A stretch of 64,000 nucleotides of DNA, taken from assembly GCA_907165275.2 (NCBI GenBank), contig OU015660.1:10914501-10978500 (forward strand). Reading direction: 5' to 3'. Below the pieces are notes generated by a model. It was not told the DNA's origin, searched no databases, and saw only the letters and a program-made list of their open reading frames with translations. Position 1 is the stretch's first letter. Every line of letters starts with the position of its first letter. This document shows positions 12,116-21,289 of this stretch, piece after piece. The DNA is from Zygaena filipendulae (taxonomy: Eukaryota; Arthropoda; Insecta; Lepidoptera; Zygaenidae). The position numbers were made by a program, and so were the translations under genes.

Positions 12116-13489
12116 TACAGTCATGGTCTAAAGTGTATTGTTATTGCCGTTCATTATTATTGGTTTTATTAAGTTTGAGGTTCTTTGTTATTGTTGGGTT
12201 TTTTATTAGTCTATTTTTAGTAGATAGTGAATATATCTAAAAAAAATAATATTTTGAAAAGACATGCACAAAAATGGTGTATGACGTGCATTGTTTGCGC
12301 GCGCGACAGTAGCTTATATCCTCCACATTACGCTCAGTGATAGACTTACTATTTATTTAAATATATTCTAAAATTACTTGGTTAAATTAATTAACCCATG
12401 GAAAGCGCCACCCTCATTGGTCCGCGCACCGTGACCCTCGGAACTACCAAACAAATTTATACACCCACTCTCCGAACAAATTTATATTATGTTTTATATG
12501 TCTATGTGTAGGTAGTTTAATGACGATAAATAAAAAATAAAAACTTAAAGTAAGAAATAAAGTGTGATTTTGAATATATTTTATTTACCTACTTACCAAA
12601 GATGAGGTCCTTTTTCATATCCGTCACTGGTTTACACTAAATTTATAGCCACATACACATTTCACATACACTAAGATGTAACTGGCCAGTATAGGCGTCG
12701 ATTTTATGTAATTACACCATCAAAAAACTAATAATGACTTCACAACAAACATTTATTGACAAAATACGTGCCGGCTAGCCGTGAAACAGCCATACCTAGC
12801 GTTACCGTGGTTAAACAAAAACAAAAATGTAGGTTATTTAGAAGATTTAACACCAATATAATTTATTTAAAATTATATCATGAGTAAATTTGCTACAAAA
12901 CAATTGATTTTTCACATAGTTTTGAACAAATGAATATTAGAAAACAAATAAAGTATTTCATTTGTTTTTTGTTTGACAGCCGTAAACAAATTATTGCGTC
13001 ATTAAAAGGTACTGACTTTTTTTACTGAAAATTTTGTCATGCGGCTAAATTAAATATTAAAACTAAAAACCTTATTTAATTTCCATCAATTTGATCATGG
13101 GCCAATAATTAGTCCATGATTTGATATATAACACTTGATATAAACACTAACCGATTACTTATATTTCGACATATTTATGCGAGACGGCGCGAGCCGCTCA
13201 CTAACCGAACACAGACTACAGAGACTGATTGTCAAAATCGCGGGTGAATTTCGCCCGCACTACCTTAACTTTTTTAATTCTGGCCAGTATGTGCGTTATG
13301 GAATATGGATTGGGAAAAAAATACATATTTTGTATTGTGACCAGCCAATAAAACTTTTACAGTACTGTCAACCAATATGGAACGCCGTAAAAAAATAAGA
13401 AAACCGCCATTGAGTTAGTGCCAACTGTGGGGACTAGGACATTTCAGAGTTAGTCCATACTGTAGGGACTAGGACATTTCAGAGGTAAA
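12116..13489. other. Non-coding interior, no gene recognised
   Basis: AT-rich DNA. 12290-12345 and 13508-13563 share diverged similarity around 'gcgcgcgacagtagct' / 'gcgcgactgtacccatg'. A 35-bp unit ending 'actaggacatttcagag' is repeated twice at 13413-13481. One isolated 'ggctagccgtg' near 12776 recalls the array motif. Confidence 0.45.
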
Positions 13490-14200
13490 CTTATAATTAT
13501 TATATTAGGTGCGCGACTGTACCCATGCGCAGCTATCCCTTCCACATTTCGCTCACTAGTCACTTTCGTGCTAATGCTACCATAATGGTAGGTTCACACG
13601 CGTGCGTTCAACTCTACATTCAACGTGCACATTCACATTCACGAGCGTGTAAACGGTACGCCCGAGCCCGTGAACGCGCCTGTGAACGTGAATGCCGCGA
13701 ATCGGGCAAGTGTCGGTTTTTTGGCAAAGTTCAAAGGATGAATGTGCGGGCGCCCGGTGACTGTTTACACGCGCGCGGGCAGTCAGTCTGTCCCGCGCTT
13801 TCGCGACGAGTGGATCTTCATTCAACGTTGCTAAGAAAGTCGCTACGATCGGATATTACAATCGTTCATAATTTTGTTCCTTTTTCCAATAAAAATAAGT
13901 TAAGCCAAAGGATATGGCAGCAACAACACCGAGATCCTCGCTGCTCGCCATTCTGGCACTGACTGACACGACGGCGTGCGTGTAAACAGCTTGAATTTCC
14001 GCCGGCCCGGGACGGGCTGCATGCCGCGCAGCCCGCCAGGCAGCCCGCCGGGCTGCACGGCGCGCGTGTGACCGTAGCATAATACTTGTACATCACATTG
14101 CCTAACGTCGAGTGCGCTGCTTACGTCTAAAAATTAGATGCTGTGATATTTTCCCGGTAAATAGAGTGTTTGTGTCCTGAATGAAACCTATGACGGCATC
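13490..14200 (+). promoter_or_regulatory. CpG-rich region upstream of the SAM-like gene
   Basis: GC/CpG-rich DNA, especially 13600-13830 and 13975-14075, lies immediately upstream of the inferred start codon at 14201. Open frames on both strands here are composition artefacts. The position suggests a promoter and 5' untranslated region; no TATA box or initiator could be assigned. Confidence 0.35.
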
Positions 14201-14205
14201 ATGAG
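14201..14205 (+). CDS. SAM-like gene, exon 1 (start codon)
   Basis: ATGAG followed by donor gtgagt. It supplies Met and two bases of Ser. Chosen because it joins exon 2 in frame; the overlapping upstream ATG (14190) meets a stop within five codons. Confidence 0.45.
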
Positions 14206-17200
14206 GTGAGTAGGTACTTAATTTTAATTGTAATACTCATGTGTGCAGTAATAGTGGAGCATTATCAAACTGCGAACCCGTTTGGAGGTTAGCGCATCCC
14301 CCTAAAGGAAAAAACGATATTTACTTGATATACCATTGTTTTGCAAACAAATATTGAATTGAAGCATAAACACGTTGTGCCAAACGTCGGTAGGTAGGTG
14401 CTACCTACATATTTAATAAAGTAGACAGTTTTAAAAAAAGATGGCGCCTCGCCTTTTTTACGCGTCCTAGTTAGTGCAAAAGTTCGCGCCACTTTGTAAC
14501 GGCTCCATGGTACTGTAAAAAAATATGATAGATTTGTTTTGTTTCTAGTTTGTGTCACGAATTAAGCGAACTGTTGAACGCGTGGGGTTTCGAGAAATAC
14601 GCCGAAGCATTTCTTGGTAAGTTGGAATATATCTTACACAAAATTATATTTACATTTTATGCCTATTTTGATGCGTTCTATGTTCTATATAATAAAAGAC
14701 ATGATGAAACATTAAAAAAAAACTGAATCCATGCCATAGCTGTACTTTGACCAATAAAAAATGAATAATTTTTAAATCAATTGAAGTGTGATAAAAAAAG
14801 TGATAAGACATCAAGTTAGGCCGAGTTCCAATAATCAAACCACCGAAACCAACAACATTCCGTACCAACAGTTACCTAAGACACATTTTCTAGGGGTAAT
14901 CTGTCAAACAAAATCTTATTTAGGTACCTACCTATATATAAAAATTTCGTGTCACGATGTATGTTCGCGATAAACTCCGAAACTACCTACTGAACTGAAC
15001 TGAACTAAAAAAAATATATAATAAATACCTAGGTTAAATGTGAGGGTGGCAACATATGAAAAAGCTTCAAAAAATCTATCCAGTGCAATTATGAGTAGGT
15101 ACGTACCTACCAATGTCTGTATAGAATGATTGAATCCAATTGCTTACTCTTATTTCATGTTAGGCAAAAGGCAGGCTATTTGGCGAGAGACCGAGGGTTA
15201 GTAAACAAGAAGACCTCATCCGTCACTACAGCAGAGACATCTGACGATTCAGAGGAAATTGGTACAGGGCGACGTGGCCTTAAAAGGAAACTATCACAGC
15301 GGCCATTACAGGACGAAAAACTTGATCAGGACCAAAACTTAGAAGGTAGGTATACAGTATAGTTCATATACAATTTTAAATGTGTACGTAGATCCAATAG
15401 GGCGGATCCACACCGGACGAGTGGCTCGGCCGAACATGGCTCGCCCTAACATGCGCGCTGAACCGAGTGTAGATGTGGTGGCTATAGGTGTGGATCCGCA
15501 TGATGACAGGGCTGTGAACTAAGAGGGCTGATAGAGCACCTCATATGATATCCATATTAATTAAGGTGATGCTTACAGACGCTAAACATCTGTGTTGTGT
15601 TTATATTATGAAATAAATATTTATAATTATAATTAATAATACCTATATAATTTGTATATATATATAATTTATAATGAAATAAACTTCACTATTACTTATA
15701 CTTGAACGTTTTCCACAGAGGAGCTGAAAATTAACGGCGACATTATCACAATAGCCAAGTACCAGGGAGTAGAATCTTCATCCATACTAGAAACAGCTTG
15801 GAAAGCCACGCGATCACTTCGCAAGCGGTACTTAATGACTGTTTCAACTTCACAGTACTTGAAAAAGTTTCCTTTGCTTCGTTTGGAGAGAGTTGGTCCA
15901 CACCTGGTAAGAGATTGGCACATTTGTGAATCATATTATATCTATTTTTTTAACCGACTTCCAAAAAGGAGGAGGTTCTATGTTCGATTGTATGTTCACC
16001 GACTACTCGAAGACGGTTGGACCGATTTGGAAAATTCTTTTTTTGTTTGAAAGGGTTTACTCCCAATTAGGTCCCATTGCCACCAAGTCGGGATCTGATG
16101 ATGGGATCTTGGAGAAATCGAGGGAACTCTTCAAAAATTATAGGCACACCTATAGCGATTTGGGTATTTTTTATAGTAAATCGTTCATTTGCTTTCGGAA
16201 AGCAAAATTTGAAGAAGTGGAACTGATGATGAAGACCACAGATGCTCATCAGAACTACTCAACAATAATACGTATTTCAGGGGTTCTAGTTAGAGCGATT
16301 TGGAAAATTGTTTTTTTTGTTTGAAAGGGGATACTTCCGAATTGGTCACATTGTCATCAAGTCAGGATCTGATGGTGGGATCTTGGAGAAATCGAGGGAA
16401 CTCTTCAAAATTTATAGGCACACCTATGGCGATTTGGGTATTTTTTATAGTAAATCGTTTATTTGCTTTTGGAAAGTAAGATTTGAAGAAGTGGAACTGA
16501 TGATGAAGACCGCAGATGGTCATCGGAACTACTAAATAATAGGTATTTCACAAATTCCGATTCGTTAACTTTAATGTGGTTTCTAAATAATTTATGTTCG
16601 TCACAATGTATATGGTGAAGTGGAACTGATGGTGTTGTACCAGCAGAACTCCTCAAAAATTAACGTCCCTACATCGGGAAAAGCAATATTTTGTAAAAGG
16701 TTATGAGCAGTTGACAGTAGGCTATTGTAACTTAGATAAATTACAAACCGACTCACTAAAAAGCAAGAAATAAACAAATTTTTAACAAAAAAATTTAAAC
16801 TGACTTCCAAAAACACAAATCTAAAAAAGCTAAAAATAAAAAGCTAAAAATAACAAAATACCGATTTAATCCAAAAGACAAAAACATACGTAATATTATT
16901 GGTTTGTGCTAACACTGATCGGTATGAAGTCGGTAACAAGCCAAATATGGAGGGAGTAGATGGGCTAAGTCAACTCCCGCAACCAGCTCTCCGTGAGCAG
17001 AACAACCCATGTGGGCAGACACCAGCGGGCTTGTCACCGAATTCAAACCGATCAGTGGTAGCACAAACCAATAATATTACGTATGTTTTTGTCTTTTGGA
17101 TTAAATCGGTATTTTGTTATTTTTAGCTTTTTTAGATTTGTGTTTTTGGAAGTCGGTTTAATTACAACCTTTTATTTAACTTGCACATCACATCAATCAC

Positions 17201-18778
17201 ATCAATTGCTCAATAGGCAGCAGCAACTTACACAGTGGGAACTAAGTCCGACCAGTGAAGCACGTAACCCTTGCAACGCGAGTCCGACTCGCACTTGGCC
17301 GGTTTTTAAATTTTAACAAAATTAACTTGTTTATTTTTGTTTCACAGATAAACATTGACTTCACAAATCTAAATTATAATATTAGCCCCTCAGCACTGTA
17401 CACTGAGTTAAGACAAATCTCAGACCTGATAGAAAACAGAGCTTCCGCAAAGCAAACACTATCGAAGCCCTTACGGGCTCAGCAACAAAGAATCCACGAT
17501 CTTCCAAAAGGTAATGGATATTGTTTTGAACCGACTTCAAAAAAAGAAAGTTCTTAATTTGGTTATATATTTTTATCTTTTTGTTTGTTACCTCAGAACT
17601 GCGTCATTTATAAACTGTTATTAAAGTTTTTAGATTTTCGCGTTTTGAGCACATTATATTATGTAAATTACGCGGGACTTGAATGCGATGTTTTTTATTA
17701 CCTTTTTTGCCTGACGTTTCGGCTGAGTTGCATCACGCCGTGGTCACAGGCTGACTGAAGCATTGCGGCGTCGATAGCGAGCCGCGCGAGCAGATTCCTC
17801 ATCTACCCTCACTGGATGTTCTTTTTTATTAGATGCACTTTTAAGGTCCCTGCACACTACACTCACTCGGTCCGCATTCACCGGTTCCGGACGGCCGCAA
17901 CGATTTTTTCTTTTTTGAATTATAGGATCCCATGTCGTTGGCAACCGAGTGAGTGTAGTGTGCAGGGATCTTAAAAGTGCACCTAATAAAAAAGAACATC
18001 CAGTGAGGGTAGATGAAGAATCTGCTCGCGCGGCTCGCTATGGACGCCGCAATGCTTTAGTCAGCCTGTGACCACGGCGTGATGCAACTCAGCCGAAACG
18101 TCAGGCAAAGAAGGTAATAAAAAACATCGCGTTCAAGTCCCGCGTAATTTACATAATACTAGCTGTCCCCCGCGATTTCACCCGCGGTAATTTCGGAGTT
18201 CCCGCGGGAATTCCGGGATAAAAACTATCCTATCTTTTAAGTTGGACCATATTATAAATGGTTGCAAAATTTTATCAAAATCCGTTCAGTAGTTTCGGAG
18301 TCCATCGCGGACAAATAACGTGACACGTGATTTATATATATTAGATTTATATTTACATAATATTTATAAACTGATTTAGATTTTTTTTTATTTGAAAGAA
18401 TAATACTCCCGAGGTGATCCCACTGTCACCAAGTCAGGATCTGATGATGGGATCCTAGGGAAATTGAGGGCAACCCTCAAATTTTTTAGGCACTTTTCTA
18501 AAGTTATTTAAGTATTTGCGTCTGGTGTTTAGTGGACATTCGCTTGATTAATTAACATTTAATTCTATTTTTCAGATACTGAGTCGTCGTCGTTGTCGTT
18601 CGTCGGGGGAAGAACCGGTGTTCGAACTAAAGCCTCGCGGATCGACGCAGCCATCCGCTTCATTTTAGTTGCCAAAACTCGCAGCGAGGGCGAGGCTCAT
18701 TTACAGGAATTCAGAAAGGAAGCTTTAAACAAGTCAGCACCTGGTATTGGAGTGCAGCCTCTAGTTATTGCTATCTAG
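14201..18778 (+). CDS. Multi-exon SAM-like gene carried by the giant transposon
   Basis: Six exons are inferred from GT-AG sites and matching phases: 14201-14205, 14549-14616, 15175-15345, 15719-15906, 17348-17510, 18576-18778. The start ATGAG|gtgagt joins exon 2 to give MSLCHELSELLNAWGFEKYA..., which resembles the first half of a sterile alpha motif domain (protein or RNA interaction). The second half of a SAM domain is not seen, so an exon may be missed or lost. Next come a low-complexity Ser/Thr/acidic and basic stretch (exon 3), then a globular part with ESSSILETAWKATRSLRKRY and YLKKFPLLRL (exon 4) and INIDFTNLNYNISPSALYTE (exon 5). It ends GIGVQPLVIAI-stop, with the stop directly before a possible donor (GTGAGA). 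The layout recalls SAM-containing proteins that are repeated in animal genomes. That is recollection, not a search. Function unknown; an accessory role in transposition is inference. Confidence 0.6.
14549..14616 (+). CDS. SAM-like gene, exon 2
   Basis: Acceptor 'ttgtttctag', donor 'gtaagt'. Encodes ...ELLNAWGFEKYAEAFL, the best evidence for a SAM fold (aromatic Trp-Gly-Phe/Leu...Tyr pattern of helix 1-2). Leaves phase 1. Confidence 0.6.
15175..15345 (+). CDS. SAM-like gene, exon 3
   Basis: The acceptor 'aaaaggcag' at 15174 is chosen because it restores frame with exon 2. The stronger-looking 'catgttag' at 15163 does not fit the phase. Encodes YLARDRGLVNKKTSSVTTAE... then ETSDDSEEIGTGRRGLKRKL, a likely disordered linker with a basic patch. 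Donor gtaggt, phase 1. An unseen exon between 14617 and 15174 remains possible. Confidence 0.5.
15402..15499. repeat. 98-bp intronic hairpin with 13-bp perfect inverted ends
   Basis: GCGGATCCACACC at 15402-15414 is exactly reversed at 15487-15499; the middle is GC-rich. Lies in the intron between exons 3 and 4. Could be a small MITE. Confidence 0.55.
15719..15906 (+). CDS. SAM-like gene, exon 4
   Basis: Acceptor 'cgttttccacag', donor 'gtaaga'. The junction with exon 3 regenerates Glu. Encodes 62 codons open throughout, including IAKYQGVESSSILETAWKA and the basic/aromatic RKRYLMTVSTSQYLKKFP. Ends at phase 0. Confidence 0.65.
15948..17165. mobile_element. 1.2-kb ACCGACTTCC element, copy B (reverse orientation)
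   Basis: Complete: begins 'taaccgacttccaaaaagga', has about three diverged internal repeats of the 'gaagaagtggaactgatgat' unit, then a snapback end whose arms (about 16796-16925 and 17040-17160) each carry 'aataccgatttaatccaaaa' or its reverse. Finishes 'tttttggaagtcggttta'. Inserted in the intron between exons 4 and 5 without touching splice sites. Its open frames are repeat artefacts. Confidence 0.75.
17348..17510 (+). CDS. SAM-like gene, exon 5
   Basis: Acceptor 'tttgtttcacag', donor 'gtaatg'. Phase 0 in, phase 1 out. Encodes INIDFTNLNYNISPSALYTE and a Gln-rich end. Identical frame in the duplicate at 19125-19290. Confidence 0.65.
17658..18157. mobile_element. Penelope-like element remnant, copy 1 (inverted arms)
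   Basis: Two inverted arms of about 220 bp run from 'attatgtaaattacgcggga' to its reverse at 18157. The minus strand of the left arm encodes PTTWDPIIQKRKNRCG, the tail of a Penelope-like protein. The central 187 bp still present in copy 2 is missing here. Confidence 0.6.
18159..18345 (-). mobile_element. Helitron copy, TATATAAATCACGTG subfamily
   Basis: Reverse orientation: A|CTAGCTGTCCCCCGCGATTT ... ATATATTAGA|T. Contains 'gtccatcgcggacaaataac', the body of the subfamily clustered at 25141-26119. Confidence 0.75.
18576..18778 (+). CDS. SAM-like gene, exon 6 (first 3' end)
   Basis: Acceptor 'tctatttttcag'. Encodes DTESSSLSFVGGRTGVRTKA, SRIDAAIRFILVAKTRSEGE and EFRKEALNKSAPGIGVQPLV, ending at TAG 18776-18778. 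The stop touches 'gtgagaact', which looks like a splice donor, so an ancestral longer protein cut short by a point change is possible. Confidence 0.6.
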
Positions 18779-19124
18779 GTGAGAACTTGGCGAACATTAA
18801 TAGCGCATTCGTCGTTGTAGATGACGTTTGGTTATGCTGTCTTAATATTCTGGAAGCTGTAGACCTATGTTTTAAAAGTTTCTATGTTTTTAACCTAAGA
18901 TACCCAATACAGTGTGAGCACATTTGGCAGCCGATTACAGATTTTCGCACATGGGTAGTGGAATAATAAACAAAAACATCAATTGCTCAATAGGCAGCAG
19001 CAACTTACACAGTGGGAACTAAGTCCGACCAGTGAAGCACGTAACCCTTGCAACGCGAGTCCGACTCGCACTTGGCCGGTTTTTATATTTTAACAAAATT
19101 AACTTGTTTATTTTTGTTTCACAG

Positions 19125-19290
19125 ATAAACATTGACTTCACAAATCTAAATTATAATATTAGCCCCTCAGCACTGTACACTGGGTTAAGACAAATCTCGG
19201 ATCTGATAGAAAACAGAGCTTCCGCAAAGCTGCAAACACTATCGAAGCCCTTACGGGCTCAGCAACAAAGAATCCACGCTCTTTCAAAAG
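19125..19290 (+). CDS. SAM-like gene, duplicated exon 5'
   Basis: Same splice signals and phases as exon 5 (17348-17510). It differs by one inserted codon and a few substitutions, and is open throughout. Could be spliced in place of, or after, exon 5/6, or may belong to a duplicated transcript. Confidence 0.5.
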
Positions 19291-19433
19291 GTAATGGATA
19301 TTGTTTTGAACCGACTTCAAAAAAAGAAAGTTCTTAATTCTTAAATATTTTTATCTATGTTTGTTACCTCAGAACTGCGTCATTTATAAACTGTTATTAA
19401 AGTTTTTAGATTTTCGCGTTTTGAGCACATTAT

Positions 19434-20120
19434 ATTATGTAAATTACGCGGGACTTGAACGCGATGTTTTTTATTACCTTTTTTGCCTGACGTTTCGGCT
19501 GAATTGCATCACGCCGTGGTCACAGGCTGACTGAAGCATTGCGGCGTCGATAGCGAGCCGCGCGAGTAGATTCCTCATCTACCCTCACTGGATGTTCTTT
19601 TTTATTAGATGCACTTTTAAGGTCCCTGCACACTACACTCACTCGGTCCGCATTCACCGGTTCCGGACGGCCGCAACGATTTTTTGTTTTTTGAATTATA
19701 GGATCCCATGTCGTTGGCAACCTATATCCGTCATCTCGATTGAAAGTTTTGTGTTTCTTTATTTCAACCGCTTCACGCACTATCCTCGCGTAGTAGTGAC
19801 GTTCAGTTGAGAGAACCTTCAAACGATGGAACTCAATCCAGTGGTTCAGATCCGGTTGCAAGATGTGTTCCGCATCATTACGGCCGTTCCGAACCGGTGA
19901 ATGCGGACCGAGTGAGTGTAGTGTGCAGGGACCTTAAAAGTGCATCTAATAAAAAAGAACATCCAGTGTGGGTAGATGAAGAATCATCTCGCGCGGCTCG
20001 CTATCGACGCCGCAATGCTTTAGTCAGCCTGTGACCACTGCGTGATGCAACTCAGCCGAAACGTCAGCCAAAAAAGGTAATAAAAAACATCGCGTTCAAG
20101 TCCAGCGTAATTTACATAAT
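19434..20120. mobile_element. Penelope-like element, copy 2 (head-to-head arms)
   Basis: More complete than copy 1. The left half is minus-oriented and coding; the right half repeats the 3' portion in plus orientation ('gtgtagtgtgcagggacctt' onward). Inverted partial copies are typical of Penelope-like retroelements. Confidence 0.65.
19682..19890 (-). pseudogene. Penelope-like element C-terminal fragment
   Basis: Minus-strand frame reads NHWIEFHRLKVLS, REAVEIKKHKTFNRDDGY and LPTTWDPII. This pattern (F..t.vL, REaiEI..H, NRddG..L...W.pli) is the region following the GIY-YIG endonuclease core at the end of Penelope-like reverse transcriptase proteins. The reverse transcriptase and the GIY-YIG core are absent, so it is a 5'-truncated remnant. 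Confidence 0.65.
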
Positions 20121-20121
20121 A

Positions 20122-20308
20122 CTAGCTGTCCCCCGCGATTTCACCCGCGGTAATTTCGGAGTTCCCGCGAGAATTCCGGGATAAAAACTATCCTATCTTT
20201 TAAGTTGGACCATATTATAAATGGTTGCAAAATTTTATCAAAATCCGTTCAGTAGTTTCGGAGTCCATCGCGGACAAACAACGTGACACGTGATTTATAT
20301 ATATTAGA
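20122..20308 (-). mobile_element. Helitron copy, duplicate of 18159-18345
   Basis: Carried along by the tandem duplication, with the same termini and nearly the same sequence. It did not insert independently. Confidence 0.75.
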
Positions 20309-20539
20309 TTTATAATTTACATAATATTTATAAACTGATTTAGATTTTTTTTTATTTGAAAGAATAATACTCCCGAGGTGATCCCACTGTCACCAAGTCA
20401 GGATCTGATGATGGGATCCCAGGGAAATTGAGGGCAACCCTCAAATTTTTTAGGCACTTTTCTAAAGTTATTTAAGTATTTGCGTCTGGTGTTTAGTGAA
20501 CATTCGCTTGATTAATTAACATTTAATTCTATTTTTCAG

Positions 20540-20775
20540 ATACTGAGTCGTCGTCGTTGTCGTTCGTCGGGGGAAGAACCGGTGTTCGAACTAAAGCCTC
20601 GCGGATCGACGCAGCCATCCGCTTCATTTTCGTTGCCAAAACTCGCTGCGAGGTCGAGGCTCATTTACAGGATCGTACAGGATCGGATCCCGTGGTCGAT
20701 CAGGCAAAGTTATGTGGGCCCACACGGCACACGCTTGTCAAGCTTTGGAAAACCGGCAGGACGTCCTTAAGTTAG
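20540..20775 (+). CDS. SAM-like gene, duplicated exon 6' (second 3' end)
   Basis: Shares about the first 44 codons with exon 6, then diverges after 'catttacagga' into DRTGSDPVVDQAKLCGPTRH and LVKLWKTGRTSLS-stop. In frame with exon 5'. AATAAA follows at 20964. Confidence 0.5.
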
Positions 20776-20963
20776 TGTGACTTAGAAACGCATCAGCTAA
20801 TAAAACTAACGTACCACAGCGTCCTGCAGGTTTGACAACGAGATCCTCTAGTACACAGTTTCATTAAATTTGATCCATGTTTACTAAATCTTCTTGTGTA
20901 CAGGAAATATAATTGGATTAAAATTGTCTATAAATTTAAAAATTGGATTAGAATTGTGTATTG

Positions 20964-20969
20964 AATAAA
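20964..20969 (+). terminator. Possible polyadenylation signal
   Basis: AATAAA about 190 bp after the stop of exon 6', in AT-rich DNA. A second AATAAA-like site lies near 21017. Between the exon and the right array (20776-21289) I see no other feature. Confidence 0.3.
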
Positions 20970-21289
20970 TTATTTGAATTTGTATAAATTTGAAACCATT
21001 TAAGTAATTTTGGAAAATAAATGAACAGTATCTTAAAATAAATATGTTAATTATTTACTAATCATATCATTCTTCACCAAATAGGAAAATCAGTAATTTT
21101 AAGAGATTTCTTGTATTCTTTTAGTGTTTATCTTGTATAATTCAACTGCAGCTTTCTTTCGCAGGTGTTCAAGTATATCTGACTCTTCTACCTTTATGCT
21201 ATACAGCTGGTGATCTTGAGACATTCGTGTCAGTACGGCTACTTATTATTGCCTAAGTAGCCATATTGATGCAGCTGAGATCACTGTTT

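Larger units (their letters stand above)
17200..18708. repeat. Tandem duplication, first copy
   Basis: From 'catcaattgctcaatagg' to 'ctcatttacagga'. Repeated at 18977-20672 with high identity. It includes exon 5, the Penelope-like remnant, a Helitron and most of exon 6. This copy lacks about 187 bp (between 17945 and 17946) that the second copy retains. Confidence 0.85.
18977..20672. repeat. Tandem duplication, second copy
   Basis: Offset 1777 bp from the first copy up to the 187-bp difference, then 1964 bp. Splice sites, frames and inserted repeats are all preserved. The only coding-length change is one extra codon (Leu) in exon 5'. Confidence 0.85.

Noticed and set aside
13525..13962. 145-codon open frame rich in Arg, Ala and Cys, with long frames on the other strand
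   Set aside because: GC-rich DNA opens several frames at once. No conserved pattern; more likely promoter or 5' untranslated region.
15126..15362. Reading the SAM-like exon 3 as a single-exon ORF starting at ATG 15126
   Set aside because: The ATG lies before a polypyrimidine tract and acceptor, and a donor (gtaggt) precedes the stop. The exon interpretation fits the phases of exons 2 and 4.
17083..17316. Open frame overlapping the snapback end and the duplication border
   Set aside because: Recurs at 32807-33037 and 32749-32979 as part of the snapback repeat; not a gene.
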